Source: Nocardioides okcheonensis (lineage in GTDB: Bacteria > Actinomycetota > Actinomycetes > Propionibacteriales > Nocardioidaceae). Taken from it: DNA of 64,000 nt. Each line of letters opens with the position of its first letter. Positions within the stretch are counted from its first letter, which is position 1. Shown in pieces: positions 25,039 to 36,565 of the stretch. Below the pieces are notes generated by a model. The model did no database searches, was not told the DNA's origin, and worked only from the letters and a program-made list of their open reading frames with translations. The stretch spans positions 1,674,001 to 1,738,000 of the forward strand of contig NZ_CP087710.1 in NCBI RefSeq assembly GCF_020991065.1, written 5' to 3'. A program made the translations under genes and the position numbers.

Positions 25039-25446
25039 GTGATCACCTACCGAATCGCGGAGGCGGCCGAGATCCTGGCCGTGAGCGACGACACCGTGCG
25101 CCGCTGGGTCGACGCGGGCCGGATCCCGTCGCAGCGCACCGAGGGGCGCACGACCGTCACCGGCACCGACCTCGCCGAGCTCGCCGAGCAGCTCGTGACC
25201 TCCGGGGAGGCGGCCGAGCGCGACCGCACGCACGCCCAGGCGGTCAGCGCCCGCAACCGGATGAGCGGGATCGTCACCCGGGTCAAGCGCGACCACGTGA
25301 TGGCCCAGGTGGAGATGATCTGCGGCCCCTACCGGGTCGTGTCCCTCATGAGCAGCGACGCCGCGGGCGAGCTCGGCCTCGAGCCCGGCGTCCGTGCCAT
25401 CGCCAGCGTCAAGTCCACCCACGTGACCGTGGAGGTCCCCCGATGA
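25039..25446 (+). CDS. HTH-TOBE molybdopterin-binding regulator
   Basis: 135 residues. The N-terminal half is an excisionase/MerR-type helix-turn-helix (ITYRIAEAAEILAVSDDTVR, then RWVDAGRIPSQR) and the C-terminal half a mop/TOBE domain (about 72-135; NRMSGIVTRVKRD to VKSTHVTVEV), the fold that binds molybdate. It overlaps modA by ATGA and so is the first gene of the molybdate operon. A role as molybdate-responsive regulator replacing ModE is likely. The GTG start has little leader after a CATACT element, so a leaderless start is possible. Confidence 0.85.
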   Translation: MITYRIAEAAEILAVSDDTVRRWVDAGRIPSQRTEGRTTVTGTDLAELAEQLVTSGEAAERDRTHAQAVSARNRMSGIVTRVKRDHVMAQVEMICGPYRVVSLMSSDAAGELGLEPGVRAIASVKSTHVTVEVPR

Positions 25447-26207
25447 AGCACGCCCTGACCGCCCTCTCCCTCGCCCTGGTCCTCCCGCTCGCGGCGTGCG
25501 GCGGCGACGACACCGGTGGCGACGCGACCGGCGCGGCCAGCGGCGGCGGCGAGCTCACCGTCCTCGCCGCGTCGTCGCTCACCGACGTCTTCGACGAGCT
25601 CGCCGGCCCGTTCGAGGAGGAGCACGACGCCGACGTCACGTTCTCCTTCGGCTCGAGCACCGACCTGGCCGAGCAGGCCGCCGACGGCGCACCCGGCGAC
25701 GTGCTCGCCACGGCCGACGAGGCGTCGATGGGCATCGCGGAGGACGCGGGCGTGGCCGGCGACGTGCAGGCCTTCGCCACCAACGTGCTGACCATCGTGG
25801 TGCCGAAGGGCAACCCGGCCGGCATCGAGTCGCTCGACGACCTCGACGGGGCCACGTGGGTGCGGTGCGCCGACGAGGTGCCGTGCGGCAAGGTCGCGCT
25901 CGCGGTGCTCGACGACAACGGCGTCACCGCCGAGCCGGCAAGCCTCGAGGAGGACGTGCGCTCGACCCTCGACAAGGTGGTCTCGGGCGAGGCCGACGCC
26001 GGGCTGGTCTACGCCACCGACGCCGTCGCGGCGGCCGACGAGGTCGACGCGATCGAGATCCCCGGGGCCGACGCGGAGCTGACCTCCTACTACGCCGCGG
26101 CCCTCGAGCAGGCCGGCGACGCCGACCTCGCGGCGGACTGGGTCGCGTGGACCACGTCGGACGAGGGCCGGTCGATCCTGCGCGACGCCGGCTTCGGCAC
26201 CCCGTGA
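25443..26207 (+). CDS. modA: Molybdate ABC transporter binding lipoprotein
   Basis: 254 residues with a lipoprotein signal ending LPLAAC (Cys19). The ModA pattern is clear: LTVLAASSLTDVFDELA at ~38-54, a serine-rich oxyanion loop FSFGSSTDLAEQ near 68-79, and the C-terminal AADWVAWTTSDEGRSIL. It binds molybdate or tungstate outside the membrane and hands it to ModBC. It is coupled by 4-bp overlaps to the genes on both sides. Confidence 0.93.
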   Translation: MKHALTALSLALVLPLAACGGDDTGGDATGAASGGGELTVLAASSLTDVFDELAGPFEEEHDADVTFSFGSSTDLAEQAADGAPGDVLATADEASMGIAEDAGVAGDVQAFATNVLTIVVPKGNPAGIESLDDLDGATWVRCADEVPCGKVALAVLDDNGVTAEPASLEEDVRSTLDKVVSGEADAGLVYATDAVAAADEVDAIEIPGADAELTSYYAAALEQAGDADLAADWVAWTTSDEGRSILRDAGFGTP

Positions 26208-26991
26208 GGGACCGCCTCGGCCGGCCCCCGGCGCTCCTCGTCGCGCCCGCGGCGCTGGCCACGCTGCTCCTGCTGGTGCCGCTGGTCGCGATGGTCGCCG
26301 CCACCAGCTGGCGCGAGCTGCCCGGTCACCTCACCTCCACCGCCGCGCTCGACGCGCTGCGGCTGTCGCTGGTCACCTCGACCGCGGCGATCGCCGTGTG
26401 CCTGGTCCTCGGCCTGCCGCTCGCGTGGCTGCTGGCCCGCGTCGACTTCCGCGGGCGCGGTGCGCTGCGGGCCCTCGTGACGGTGCCGCTCGTGCTGCCA
26501 CCGGTCGTGGCGGGCGTCGCGCTGCGCGCGGCCTTCGGGCGTACGGGCGTGGTGGGCGCGCCGCTGCTCGAGTGGACCGGGTTCGCGTTCCCCTTCACCA
26601 CCTGGGGCGTGGTGCTCGCCCACGTCTTCGTCTCGATGCCGTTCGTGGTGATCGCGATCGAGGGCGCGCTGCGCTCGGCCGACCCGCGCTTCGACGCCGC
26701 CGCCGCCACGCTCGGCGCGACCCGCTGGACCACCTTCCGCCGGGTCACGGTGCCGCTCGCGCTGCCCGGCGTGGTCGCCGGCACCGTCCTCGGGTGGGCG
26801 CGCTCGCTCGGCGAGTTCGGCGCGACCATCACCTTCAACGGCAACTACCCCGGCACCACGCAGACGATGCCGACGCTGATCTACGTCACCCGCCAGTCCG
26901 ACCAGGACGCCGCGCTGTCGCTCAGCCTGGTGATGCTGGTCGTGTCGATCGGCGTGCTGGTGGCGCTGCGCGACCACTGGCTGGGTACGCC

Positions 26992-26995
<4 letters not shown>
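26204..26995 (+). CDS. modB: Molybdate ABC transporter permease
   Basis: 263 residues from a GTG overlapping the modA stop. Six hydrophobic helices; the ATPase-coupling loop is visible as AAATLGATRWTTFRRVTVPLALPG (first 20: AAATLGATRWTTFRRVTVPL, about 164-183), and RSLGEFGATITFNGN near 203-217 is the ModB/CysU signature. It forms the channel for molybdate with ModC. Confidence 0.93.
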
Positions 26996-27957
<962 letters not shown>

Positions 27958-27967
27958 CATGCGCGCC

Positions 27968-28972
27968 ATGAGCGCCAGCGCCCCGAAGCCCGACCGCAAC
28001 CTCGCCCTCGAGCTGGTGCGGGTCACCGAGGCGGCCGCCATGGCCGCCGGTCGCTGGGTGGGACGCGGCGACAAGAACGACGCCGACGGGGTCGCCGTCG
28101 AGGCGATGCGCGAGATGATCTCCACGATCGGCATGCGCGGCGTCGTGGTGATCGGCGAGGGCGAGAAGGACAACGCCCCCATGCTCTTCAACGGCGAGGA
28201 GGTCGGCGACGGCACCGGCCCCGAGTGCGACGTCGCGGTCGACCCGATCGACGGGACGACGCTGACCGCCAAGGGCATGAACAACGCCATCGCGGTGCTC
28301 GCGGTGTCGCCGCGCGGCACGATGTACGACCCCAGCGCGGTGTTCTACATGGACAAGCTGGTCACCGGCCCCGAGGCCGCCGACCGCGTCGACATCCGGC
28401 TGCCGGTGAAGGAGAACATCGCCCGCGTCGCGAAGGCCAAGGGCATCTCGGTGCACGACGTGAGCGTCGTGCTGCTCGACCGGCCGCGCCACGCGCGTCT
28501 CGTCGAGGACATCCGGGAGACCGGTGCCCGCATCAAGTACATCACCGACGGCGACGTGGCCGGCGCGATCATGGCCGCCCGTCCCGACACCGGCATCGAC
28601 CTGATGCTCGGCGTCGGCGGCACGCCCGAGGGGATCATCGCGGCGTGCGCGATGAAGTGCCTCGGCGGCAAGATCCAGGGGAAGCTGTGGCCCCAGGACG
28701 ACGACGAGCGGCAGCGCGCGCTCGACGCGGGCCACGACCTCGACGCCGACTTCGTGCTCGAGACCGACGACCTGGTCACCGGCGACGACGCCTTCTTCGT
28801 CGCCACCGGCATCACCGACGGCGAGCTGATGCGCGGCGTGCGCTACCGCGGCGAGGGCGTCACCACGCACTCGCTGGTGATGCGCTCGCGCAGCGGCACG
28901 GTCCGCTCGATCACCGCCGAGCACCGGCTCTCGAAGCTACGCGATCTCTCCGCGATCGACTTCGACAGCTGA
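27968..28972 (+). CDS. glpX: Class II fructose-1,6-bisphosphatase
   Basis: 334 residues from ATG 27968 (another ATG at 27959). Metal-binding residues sit in [14 protein letters not shown] and [33 protein letters not shown] and ATGITDGEL are further family signatures. It removes the 1-phosphate of fructose-1,6-bisphosphate in gluconeogenesis. Actinobacteria usually keep glpX beside DUF4245 and a fumarase; here the molybdate operon intervenes. Its 3' end overlaps the convergent hydrolase gene by 36 bp. Confidence 0.95.
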   Translation: MSASAPKPDRNLALELVRVTEAAAMAAGRWVGRGDKNDADGVAVEAMREMISTIGMRGVVVIGEGEKDNAPMLFNGEEVGDGTGPECDVAVDPIDGTTLTAKGMNNAIAVLAVSPRGTMYDPSAVFYMDKLVTGPEAADRVDIRLPVKENIARVAKAKGISVHDVSVVLLDRPRHARLVEDIRETGARIKYITDGDVAGAIMAARPDTGIDLMLGVGGTPEGIIAACAMKCLGGKIQGKLWPQDDDERQRALDAGHDLDADFVLETDDLVTGDDAFFVATGITDGELMRGVRYRGEGVTTHSLVMRSRSGTVRSITAEHRLSKLRDLSAIDFDS

Positions 28973-29773
28973 GGCCGTCGCGGGCCGCAGCGCCGCGGCC
29001 ACGAGCGCTATGACCGTGGGGTCGAACGCCATCCCGACGTGCGAGGAGCGCACCTCGACCGCCCGGGCGGCCGGGTCGATGCACGCGCGCCAGTCGACGA
29101 TGCCGTCGCGGCGCGAGTAGAGCGCCGTGAAGTCGACGCCGTCCGGCAGCGGGAGGCGCGCCTGGTCGAAGCTCTCCTGCGCGCACCGGCCCGCCACGCA
29201 GTCGGCGGCCATCAGGTTGCGCATCCCGGCCCGGTTGAGCCGCACCAGCAGGTCGACGCTGCGGGTGAGCGACGCGTGGTGCGCCCCCGGCGCCAGCACC
29301 GGGCTGCCCATGGTCACGATGCCGGCCACCAGGTCGGGCCGGCGCGCGGCGACGCCGCGAGCGAGCATCCCGCCGAGGCTGTGGCCGACGACGCGGGCGC
29401 GGGTGCCGCGGCGCTGGGCGAGCTCCTCGAGGCGCTCCTCCAGCTGGGCGGCGGCGGCGAGCGTGCAGCCCACGTTGGCGCGGATGTCGGCGCGGTAGGT
29501 CCGGAAGCCGAGGTGGCGCAGGGCGCGGCTCATCGGGGCCAGCGACGAGTCGCCGGCGAGGAACCCCGGCACCAGCAGCACCGGCTCCCCCACCCGGACG
29601 GGTGCGGAGCCCAGCGGCGTACGCCGCCACGACCCGCGCGACGACCAGGCGTGCACGGCGTACCGGCCGCCCTCGAGCAGCGCCGATCCCTCGCGCAGCA
29701 CGGCGCCCACCGACGGCTGGGCGAAGCCCTCCGGGGTGAGGAACGGCGCGACTGTGCGCTGGGTCACAGTCAT
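28937..29773 (-). CDS. Alpha/beta hydrolase (lipase-like)
   Basis: 278 residues from the ATG at 29773. [15 protein letters not shown] gives the oxyanion strand, [16 protein letters not shown] (near 150) the nucleophile elbow with GHSLG, and [10 protein letters not shown] near the end the catalytic histidine. The [13 protein letters not shown] segment resembles triacylglycerol-lipase-type folds. No signal peptide. It overlaps the end of glpX on the opposite strand. Substrate unknown. Confidence 0.8.
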   Translation of the reverse strand: MTVTQRTVAPFLTPEGFAQPSVGAVLREGSALLEGGRYAVHAWSSRGSWRRTPLGSAPVRVGEPVLLVPGFLAGDSSLAPMSRALRHLGFRTYRADIRANVGCTLAAAAQLEERLEELAQRRGTRARVVGHSLGGMLARGVAARRPDLVAGIVTMGSPVLAPGAHHASLTRSVDLLVRLNRAGMRNLMAADCVAGRCAQESFDQARLPLPDGVDFTALYSRRDGIVDWRACIDPAARAVEVRSSHVGMAFDPTVIALVAAALRPATASAVEVDRGEIA

Positions 29774-29858
29774 CGAACGTAGCCCAGATCCCCCTGCGAA
29801 TGGGGGATGTGGCTCACGTTGCGCTGTTTTGGGGACGTCCGTCGTGTTCACTGGGGGG

Positions 29859-30788
29859 ATGGCTCCCGCACGTCGCACCTCCTCCGAGGCCCCGGTCGTC
29901 TCCGACGAGCTGCTCGCTCCGGTCGGCAACGACGTCGAGCTCTGCTACCAGACCTTCGGTGCCCCCGACGGGGAGCCGCTGCTCCTCGTAATGGGGCTCA
30001 GCGGCCCGATGACGTGGTGGGACCGCACCTTCTGCGAGCGGCTCGCGGAGGCCGGCTTCCACGTCGTGCGCTACGACAACCGCGACACCGGGCACTCGTC
30101 GCGCGTGCGCGCCCGCGTGAAGCGCGGCCACCTGGTGCGGGCGTTCGCCGGTCGCCGGGTCCGCCCGCCCTACACGATGGGCGACCTGGCCGGCGACGCC
30201 GTCGCCCTGCTCGACCACCTCGGACTCGACTCCGCGCACGTCGTCGGCGTCTCCATGGGCGGCATGATCGCCCAGACCGTGGCCGTCGAGCACCCCACGC
30301 GGGTGCGGTCGCTGACCAGCATCAGCTCGACGACCGGCCGGCGCAGCGTCGGCTGGCAGCACCCGGCGCTCCTCCCCCGGCTGATCGCGCCGCGGAAGGC
30401 GGGGCGGGAGGCCTACGTCGAGAGCAGCGTCGCCATGTGGTCGCTGATCGGCTCGGCCGGCTACCCCAACGACCCCGAGGCGCTGCGCACCCGCGCGGGC
30501 GAGACGTTCGACCGGGGCGTGAGCGCCAGCGGCGCGGTGCGCCAGATGCTCGCCATCCTGACCCAGCCCGACCGCACGCCGCGGCTGCGCAGCCTGCGGG
30601 TGCCGGCGCTCGTCATCCACGGCACCGCCGACAAGATGGTGCACGTCAGCGGCGGTCGCTCGACCGCGGCGGCGATCCCCGGCGCCGAGCTGCTGCTCGT
30701 CGAGGAGATGGGCCACGACCTGCCGGCCGAGCTGTTCGGCACGTTCGTCGAGGCGATCGCCCGCACGGCGGACCGGGCCACCGACTGA
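29859..30788 (+). CDS. Alpha/beta hydrolase
   Basis: 309 residues. The fold is textbook: LLLVMGLSGPMTWW (oxyanion), VVRYDNRDTGHSS, the nucleophile elbow GVSMGGMIAQ near 129-138, an acid in IHGTADKMV and the histidine in EEMGHDLP. The DNRDTGHSS and lid pattern resemble the RdmC/aclacinomycin-methylesterase group, so an esterase is likely. The ATG follows a G-run that may serve as ribosome binding site. The gene is divergent from the previous hydrolase. Confidence 0.8.
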   Translation: MAPARRTSSEAPVVSDELLAPVGNDVELCYQTFGAPDGEPLLLVMGLSGPMTWWDRTFCERLAEAGFHVVRYDNRDTGHSSRVRARVKRGHLVRAFAGRRVRPPYTMGDLAGDAVALLDHLGLDSAHVVGVSMGGMIAQTVAVEHPTRVRSLTSISSTTGRRSVGWQHPALLPRLIAPRKAGREAYVESSVAMWSLIGSAGYPNDPEALRTRAGETFDRGVSASGAVRQMLAILTQPDRTPRLRSLRVPALVIHGTADKMVHVSGGRSTAAAIPGAELLLVEEMGHDLPAELFGTFVEAIARTADRATD

Positions 30789-30816
30789 CCTCGCTGTCGA
30801 GGAAGGACGAAGTCCT

Positions 30817-30851
30817 GTCACGAGACCGCTGCACCACCGGGGTCTCGTGAC
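30817..30851. terminator. Hairpin between convergent hydrolase and galK
   Basis: GTCACGAGACC (30817-30827) pairs perfectly with GGTCTCGTGAC (30841-30851) over a 13-nt loop. A smaller AGGAC/GTCCT hairpin precedes it. Confidence 0.6.
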
Positions 30852-30902
30852 GGTCGCTGCGCGACCTCCTCGACCAGCGGTCGGAGCCGGGTGGTCGCTC
30901 GG

Positions 30903-31994
<1,092 letters not shown>

Positions 31995-32034
31995 GACAGG
32001 CCTCGCAGTCACACGTAGGGGCGGTTGCCAAACC

Positions 32035-32051
32035 CTATCGGGTGCCGATAG
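32035..32051. promoter_or_regulatory. Palindrome in the galK / sugar ABC divergent promoter
   Basis: CTATCGG-GTG-CCGATAG, 7-bp perfect arms, 41 bp from galK and 37 bp from the binding-protein gene. A repressor operator is plausible; no known consensus matched. Confidence 0.45.
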
Positions 32052-32087
32052 ACCAGTGGTTCGGGTCATCGAGCACGGGGAGGGCGC

Positions 32088-33428
32088 ATGCCAGCACGAT
32101 CATCGAGCCGACGACCAGGAGGGGGACGCCGGAGACGCGTCGCGGCGTCGGTGGCGACCATGGCCCTGGCCAGCAGCCTGCTGGCCGCGTGCGGCGGCGG
32201 CAGCGGCACGCCGCAGCTGAACTGGTACGTCAACCCGGACGGCGTCGACACCTTCCGGACCTACGCCGACGAGTGCAGCACCGACCAGTACGACATCGCG
32301 GTGCAGCAGCTGCCGGCGAGCGCCACCGACCAGCGCACCCAGCTGGCGCGGCGCCTCGCCGCGGAGGACTCCTCCACCGACATCATGAACCTCGACCCGG
32401 TGTTCGTGGCCGAGTTCGCCAACGCCGGCTGGCTGCAGGAGGTGCCCGAGGAGGTCGCCTCGAAGATCACCGAGGGCGACGACTACCTCGAGGGCGCCGC
32501 CGACACGGTCGTGTGGGACGACGGCGTCTTCGCCATCCCGCTCTGGGCCAACACGCAGGTCCTCTGGTACCGCAAGTCGCTCGCCGAGGCGGCCGGGCTC
32601 GACATGAGCCAGCCGGTCACCTGGGACCAGGTGATCGACGCCGCCGCGGACCAGGGCGGCACCGTCGGCGTCCAGGCCAACCGCTACGAGGCCTACGTGG
32701 TGTGGATCAACGCGCTCGTGCAGGGCGCTGGGGGCGACATCGTCAGCGACACCGAGGCTGGGCGCGACGCGAAGGTCGACCTCGACTCCGACGCCGGCCG
32801 CGCGGCCGCCGCGGTCATCCAGAAGCTCGCCGACAGCGACGCCCGCCAGGCCGACTTCACGGTCTCCAACGAGGGCACCAGCCTCGGCCAGATGTTCCCG
32901 GCCGAGGGCCCGGGCGAGTTCATGACCAACTGGACGTTCGTCTACGCCAACTACAAGGGGCTGGTCGGCAAGCCCGGCGGTCCGGCGGACGAGCAGCAGT
33001 TCGAGGACCTCGGCTGGGCGCGCTACCCGCAGACGGTCCAGGGCGAGACCTCCAAGCCGCCGATCGGCGGCATCGACATCGGCGTCGGCGCCTACTCCGA
33101 GCACCCCGACTGGGCGATGGAGGCGGCGCAGTGCATCACCTCCACGAAGGCCCAGGTCGACCTCGCGGTCAACGACGGGCTGATGCCCTCGACCAACTCC
33201 GCCTACGACGAGGTCGCCGCGAGCGGTGAGTTCCCCGAGGACCTCCTCGACCTCTACCGCACCAGCGTCGACGAGGGCGGGCCGCGGCCCAAGAGCCCGT
33301 TCTACAGCCAGATCTCCAGCGCCGTGCAGTCGGTCTGGCACTCCCCCACGTCGGTCGACCCCGACTCGACGCCGAAGGAGTCGGCGCAGTTCCTGACCGA
33401 CGTCCTGGCCGGAAGGAGGCTCCTGTGA
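32088..33428 (+). CDS. Sugar ABC transporter binding lipoprotein (LpqY-like)
   Basis: 446 residues. A basic start and hydrophobic helix end in a lipobox LLAAC (Cys35). The protein has the family 1 binding-protein pattern (LARRLAAEDSSTDIMNLDPV; WANTQVLWYRKSLAEAAGLD; MTNWTFVY). It overlaps the first permease gene by 4 bp. Order binding protein-permease-permease-ATPase and the ATPase style match the trehalose importer LpqY-SugABC, so trehalose or maltose is the best guess; the ligand is not provable here. Confidence 0.85.
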   Translation: MPARSSSRRPGGGRRRRVAASVATMALASSLLAACGGGSGTPQLNWYVNPDGVDTFRTYADECSTDQYDIAVQQLPASATDQRTQLARRLAAEDSSTDIMNLDPVFVAEFANAGWLQEVPEEVASKITEGDDYLEGAADTVVWDDGVFAIPLWANTQVLWYRKSLAEAAGLDMSQPVTWDQVIDAAADQGGTVGVQANRYEAYVVWINALVQGAGGDIVSDTEAGRDAKVDLDSDAGRAAAAVIQKLADSDARQADFTVSNEGTSLGQMFPAEGPGEFMTNWTFVYANYKGLVGKPGGPADEQQFEDLGWARYPQTVQGETSKPPIGGIDIGVGAYSEHPDWAMEAAQCITSTKAQVDLAVNDGLMPSTNSAYDEVAASGEFPEDLLDLYRTSVDEGGPRPKSPFYSQISSAVQSVWHSPTSVDPDSTPKESAQFLTDVLAGRRLL

Positions 33429-34372
33429 CGAGCGCGACCGTGGCACCCGACACCGAGCGGACGCGGCGTCGCAAGCGGCCCGAGGCCAGCGACCGCGCCC
33501 GTGCCGAGAACAGCCTGGGCATGCGGCTGGTCGCCCCCGCGATCTTCCTCATGCTGCTGGTGACCGCGTTCCCGATGCTGCGGGCGCTCTACCTCAGCCT
33601 GTTCAACTACAGCCTGACCGCCCCCGAGGAGCGCGACTTCGTCGGGCTCTCCAACTACGCCACGGCGCTGACCGACAGCCTGTTCTGGCGCGACACCCTC
33701 AACACGGTGCTGATCATGGTCGTCACCGTCGCGGTGGAGCTCGTGATCGGCTTCGTCTTCGCGATGGTGATGCACCGCGTGATCTTCGCCCGCGGCGTGA
33801 TCCGCACCTCGATCCTGATCCCCTACGGCATCATCACCGTGGTCTCGGGCTTCGCCTGGCAGTTCGCCTTCAGCAACAACAACGGCTTCGTCAACGGCTG
33901 GCTGCCGTTGATCGGCGACGACTTCAACTGGTTCGGCCAGTACGGCAGCAGCATCGTCGCGATCATGGTCTCCGAGATCTGGAAGACCACGCCGTTCATG
34001 TCGCTGCTGCTGCTGGCGGGCCTGGCGCAGGTGTCGGAGGACATGCTCGAGGCCGCCAAGGTCGACGGCGCCACGTGGTGGCAGCGGCTGTGGAAGGTGA
34101 TCCTGCCCAACATGCGCTCGGCGATCATGGTCGCGGTGCTGTTCCGCGCGCTCGACGCCTACCGCATCTTCGACAACATCTTCGTGATGACGGCGGGTGC
34201 CAACGGCACCGAGTCCGTGTCGTTCCTGACCTACCGGCAGGTGATCGAGCAGTTCCAGCTCGGCATCGGGTCGGCGCTGTCGGTGCTGCTGTTCCTGTCG
34301 GTGCTGCTGATCGCCTTCCTGATCGTGAAGATCTTCCGCGTCGACCTGGCCGCGGCCCGGCAGGAGGGATGA
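33425..34372 (+). CDS. Sugar ABC transporter permease (SugA/MalF-type)
   Basis: 315 residues from a GTG overlapping the binding-protein stop. Basic cytoplasmic N-terminus, six membrane helices, and the coupling loop EAAKVDGATWWQRLWKVILP near 214-233 that docks on the ATPase. It pairs with the next permease. The next gene follows with a 1-bp gap and an AGGAGG-like site. Confidence 0.9.
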   Translation: MTSATVAPDTERTRRRKRPEASDRARAENSLGMRLVAPAIFLMLLVTAFPMLRALYLSLFNYSLTAPEERDFVGLSNYATALTDSLFWRDTLNTVLIMVVTVAVELVIGFVFAMVMHRVIFARGVIRTSILIPYGIITVVSGFAWQFAFSNNNGFVNGWLPLIGDDFNWFGQYGSSIVAIMVSEIWKTTPFMSLLLLAGLAQVSEDMLEAAKVDGATWWQRLWKVILPNMRSAIMVAVLFRALDAYRIFDNIFVMTAGANGTESVSFLTYRQVIEQFQLGIGSALSVLLFLSVLLIAFLIVKIFRVDLAAARQEG

Positions 34373-34373
34373 C

Positions 34374-35213
34374 ATGAGCACCAAGAACAAGATCGGCGTC
34401 GTCGTCGGCGCCGTCCTCATCCTCGTGTGGTGCCTGCTCCCGGTGGCGTGGATCATCTCGCTGTCGTTCAAGAGCCAGGACGCGATCACCAACGGCAGCC
34501 CGGGCTTCCTGCCCTCCGAGGGCGGTGGCGCGGGGTGGCAGAACTACTCCGACGTGCTGGCCGACGAGCAGTTCCGCCGGGCCATCTTCAACTCGATCGG
34601 CATCTCGCTCATCGCGACCGTGCTGTCGGTCATCATCGCGACCCTGGCGGCCTACGCCATCGCGCGCCTGGAGTTCACCGGCAAGAAGTTCGTGCTCACC
34701 CTCGCGCTGGTGATCGCGATGTTCCCGGTGGTCTCGCTGGTGGGCCCGCTGTTCGACATGTGGCGCACCTTCGGGATCTACGACACCTGGCCCGGCCTGA
34801 TCATCCCCTACATGTCGTTCACGCTGCCGCTGGCGATCTGGACCCTGTCGGCCTTCTTCCGCGAGATCCCGTGGGAGATGGAGCAGGCCGCCCAGGTCGA
34901 CGGCGCGACGTCGTGGCAGGCGTTCCGCAAGGTGATCGTGCCGCTCGCGGCACCCGGCGTGTTCACCGCGGCGATCCTGACGTTCTTCTTCGCCTGGAAC
35001 GACTTCGTCTTCGGCATCTCGCTCACCTCGACGGAGAACGCCCGACCGATCCCGGCCGCGCTGTCCTTCTTCGTCGGCGCCGACCCGTTCAACCGGCCGG
35101 CGTCGCTGCTGGCCGCCGGAGCCGTCGTCTCGACGATTCCGATCATCGTCATCGTCCTGCTGTTCCAGCGCAAGATCGTCGCCGGCCTCACCTCCGGCGC
35201 AGTGAAGGGGTGA
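34374..35213 (+). CDS. Sugar ABC transporter permease (SugB/MalG-type)
   Basis: 279 residues, six helices. The coupling loop reads QAAQVDGATSWQAFRKVIVP near 170-189 and the end FQRKIVAGLTSGAVKG is typical of MalG-like subunits. Forms the heterodimeric channel with the previous gene. Confidence 0.9.
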   Translation: MSTKNKIGVVVGAVLILVWCLLPVAWIISLSFKSQDAITNGSPGFLPSEGGGAGWQNYSDVLADEQFRRAIFNSIGISLIATVLSVIIATLAAYAIARLEFTGKKFVLTLALVIAMFPVVSLVGPLFDMWRTFGIYDTWPGLIIPYMSFTLPLAIWTLSAFFREIPWEMEQAAQVDGATSWQAFRKVIVPLAAPGVFTAAILTFFFAWNDFVFGISLTSTENARPIPAALSFFVGADPFNRPASLLAAGAVVSTIPIIVIVLLFQRKIVAGLTSGAVKG

Positions 35214-35220
35214 TCAGCTC

Positions 35221-36480
35221 ATGGCTGCCATCGAGATGAAGAACATCGTCAAGCAGTACGGCGACGGCTTCCCTGCCGTCAACGACGTGAGCATCGACGT
35301 GGAGGACGGGGAGTTCCTCATCCTGGTCGGCCCGTCCGGCTGCGGGAAGTCCACGCTGCTGCGGATGATCGTGGGACTGGAGGACATCACCGGCGGCGAC
35401 ATGGTCATCGGGGGCCGCAAGGTCAACGACCTCGCACCCCGCGAGCGCAACCTGTCGATGGTCTTCCAGAACTACGCGCTCTACCCGCACCTCACCGTCT
35501 ACGAGAACATCGCCTTCCCGCTGCGGCTGGCCGGCAAGTCCGACTCCGAGGTCGACGAGAAGGTGCGCGAGGCGTCGAAGACCCTCGAGCTCGACGAGCA
35601 CCTCGAGCGCAAGCCGGGCAACCTGTCGGGCGGCCAGCGCCAGCGGGTCGCGATGGGGCGCGCGATCGTGCGCGACGCGGAGGCGTTCCTGTTCGACGAG
35701 CCGCTGTCGAACCTCGACGCCAAGCTGCGCGGGCAGATGAGGACGGAGATCTCCCGGCTGCAGAAGCGCCTGGGCATCACCACCGTCTACGTCACCCACG
35801 ACCAGACCGAGGCGATGACCCTGGGCGACCGGGTCGCGGTGCTCAAGCGCGGCGTGCTCCAGCAGCACGCCACCCCGCGCGAGCTCTACGAGAACCCGGC
35901 CAACCTCTTCGTCGCCGGCTTCATCGGCTCGCCGCCGATGAACTTCCTGCCCGCCAAGGTCGACGGCAACCGGGTCGAGCTGCCCTTCGGCACGGTCACC
36001 ATGCCGGAGGACAAGGCGAGGCGCGCGCAGGGCAAGGGCCTGCTCATCGCCGGCATCCGCCCCGAGCACTTCGAGGACGCCAGCGTCGTCGACAGCGACA
36101 AGGTGACCGACGAGTCGACGTTCACCTCCCAGGTCGACGTCGTCGAGTGGCTCGGCAACGAGGCCTACGCCTACATCCCGTTCGAGGCTCCGCCGGAGGT
36201 CGAGAAGCAGCTCCAGGAGCTCGAGCGCGACCTCGACGGCGAGTCGCTGCGCACCCAGATGGTGGTCTCGCTCGACGGCGCCAGCCGGATCAGCGAGGGC
36301 GACGAGGCGACGATCTGGGTCGACGCCCGCAAGATCCACCTGTTCGACCCCTCGACCGGGGAGAACCTCACGATGGACGCCGACCGCGCGGGGATCGTCC
36401 CGGGCGGCGACGCACTGGCGAAGGCCGAGCGGGTCGGCGACGAGCAGGACGACGTGGCGCAGGCGGAGAAGACCACCTGA
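35221..36480 (+). CDS. Sugar ABC transporter ATPase (SugC/MalK-type)
   Basis: 419 residues. Walker A GPSGCGKSTLLRM (~37-49), signature [15 protein letters not shown] (~137-151), Walker [14 protein letters not shown] (~157-169), VYVTHDQTEAMTLGDR for the H-loop; a C-terminal OB/TOBE part (about 235-400) follows. The C-terminus is ~45 residues longer than usual MalK and acidic. It energises the two permeases directly upstream, giving a complete four-gene importer. Confidence 0.92.
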   Translation: MAAIEMKNIVKQYGDGFPAVNDVSIDVEDGEFLILVGPSGCGKSTLLRMIVGLEDITGGDMVIGGRKVNDLAPRERNLSMVFQNYALYPHLTVYENIAFPLRLAGKSDSEVDEKVREASKTLELDEHLERKPGNLSGGQRQRVAMGRAIVRDAEAFLFDEPLSNLDAKLRGQMRTEISRLQKRLGITTVYVTHDQTEAMTLGDRVAVLKRGVLQQHATPRELYENPANLFVAGFIGSPPMNFLPAKVDGNRVELPFGTVTMPEDKARRAQGKGLLIAGIRPEHFEDASVVDSDKVTDESTFTSQVDVVEWLGNEAYAYIPFEAPPEVEKQLQELERDLDGESLRTQMVVSLDGASRISEGDEATIWVDARKIHLFDPSTGENLTMDADRAGIVPGGDALAKAERVGDEQDDVAQAEKTT

Positions 36481-36526
36481 CCGAGCGTCCCCCCCAGGTG
36501 TCCGGCCCCGCAGGTCGGCGCGTGAC

Positions 36527-36557
36527 GAGGCCCCGGGAGCACCGCTCCCGGGGCCTC
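36527..36557. terminator. Bidirectional terminator hairpin
   Basis: GAGGCCCCGGGAGC and its perfect complement flank ACC; it lies between the ATPase gene and the convergent amylosucrase gene. Confidence 0.75.
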
Positions 36558-36565
36558 TGCCGTCG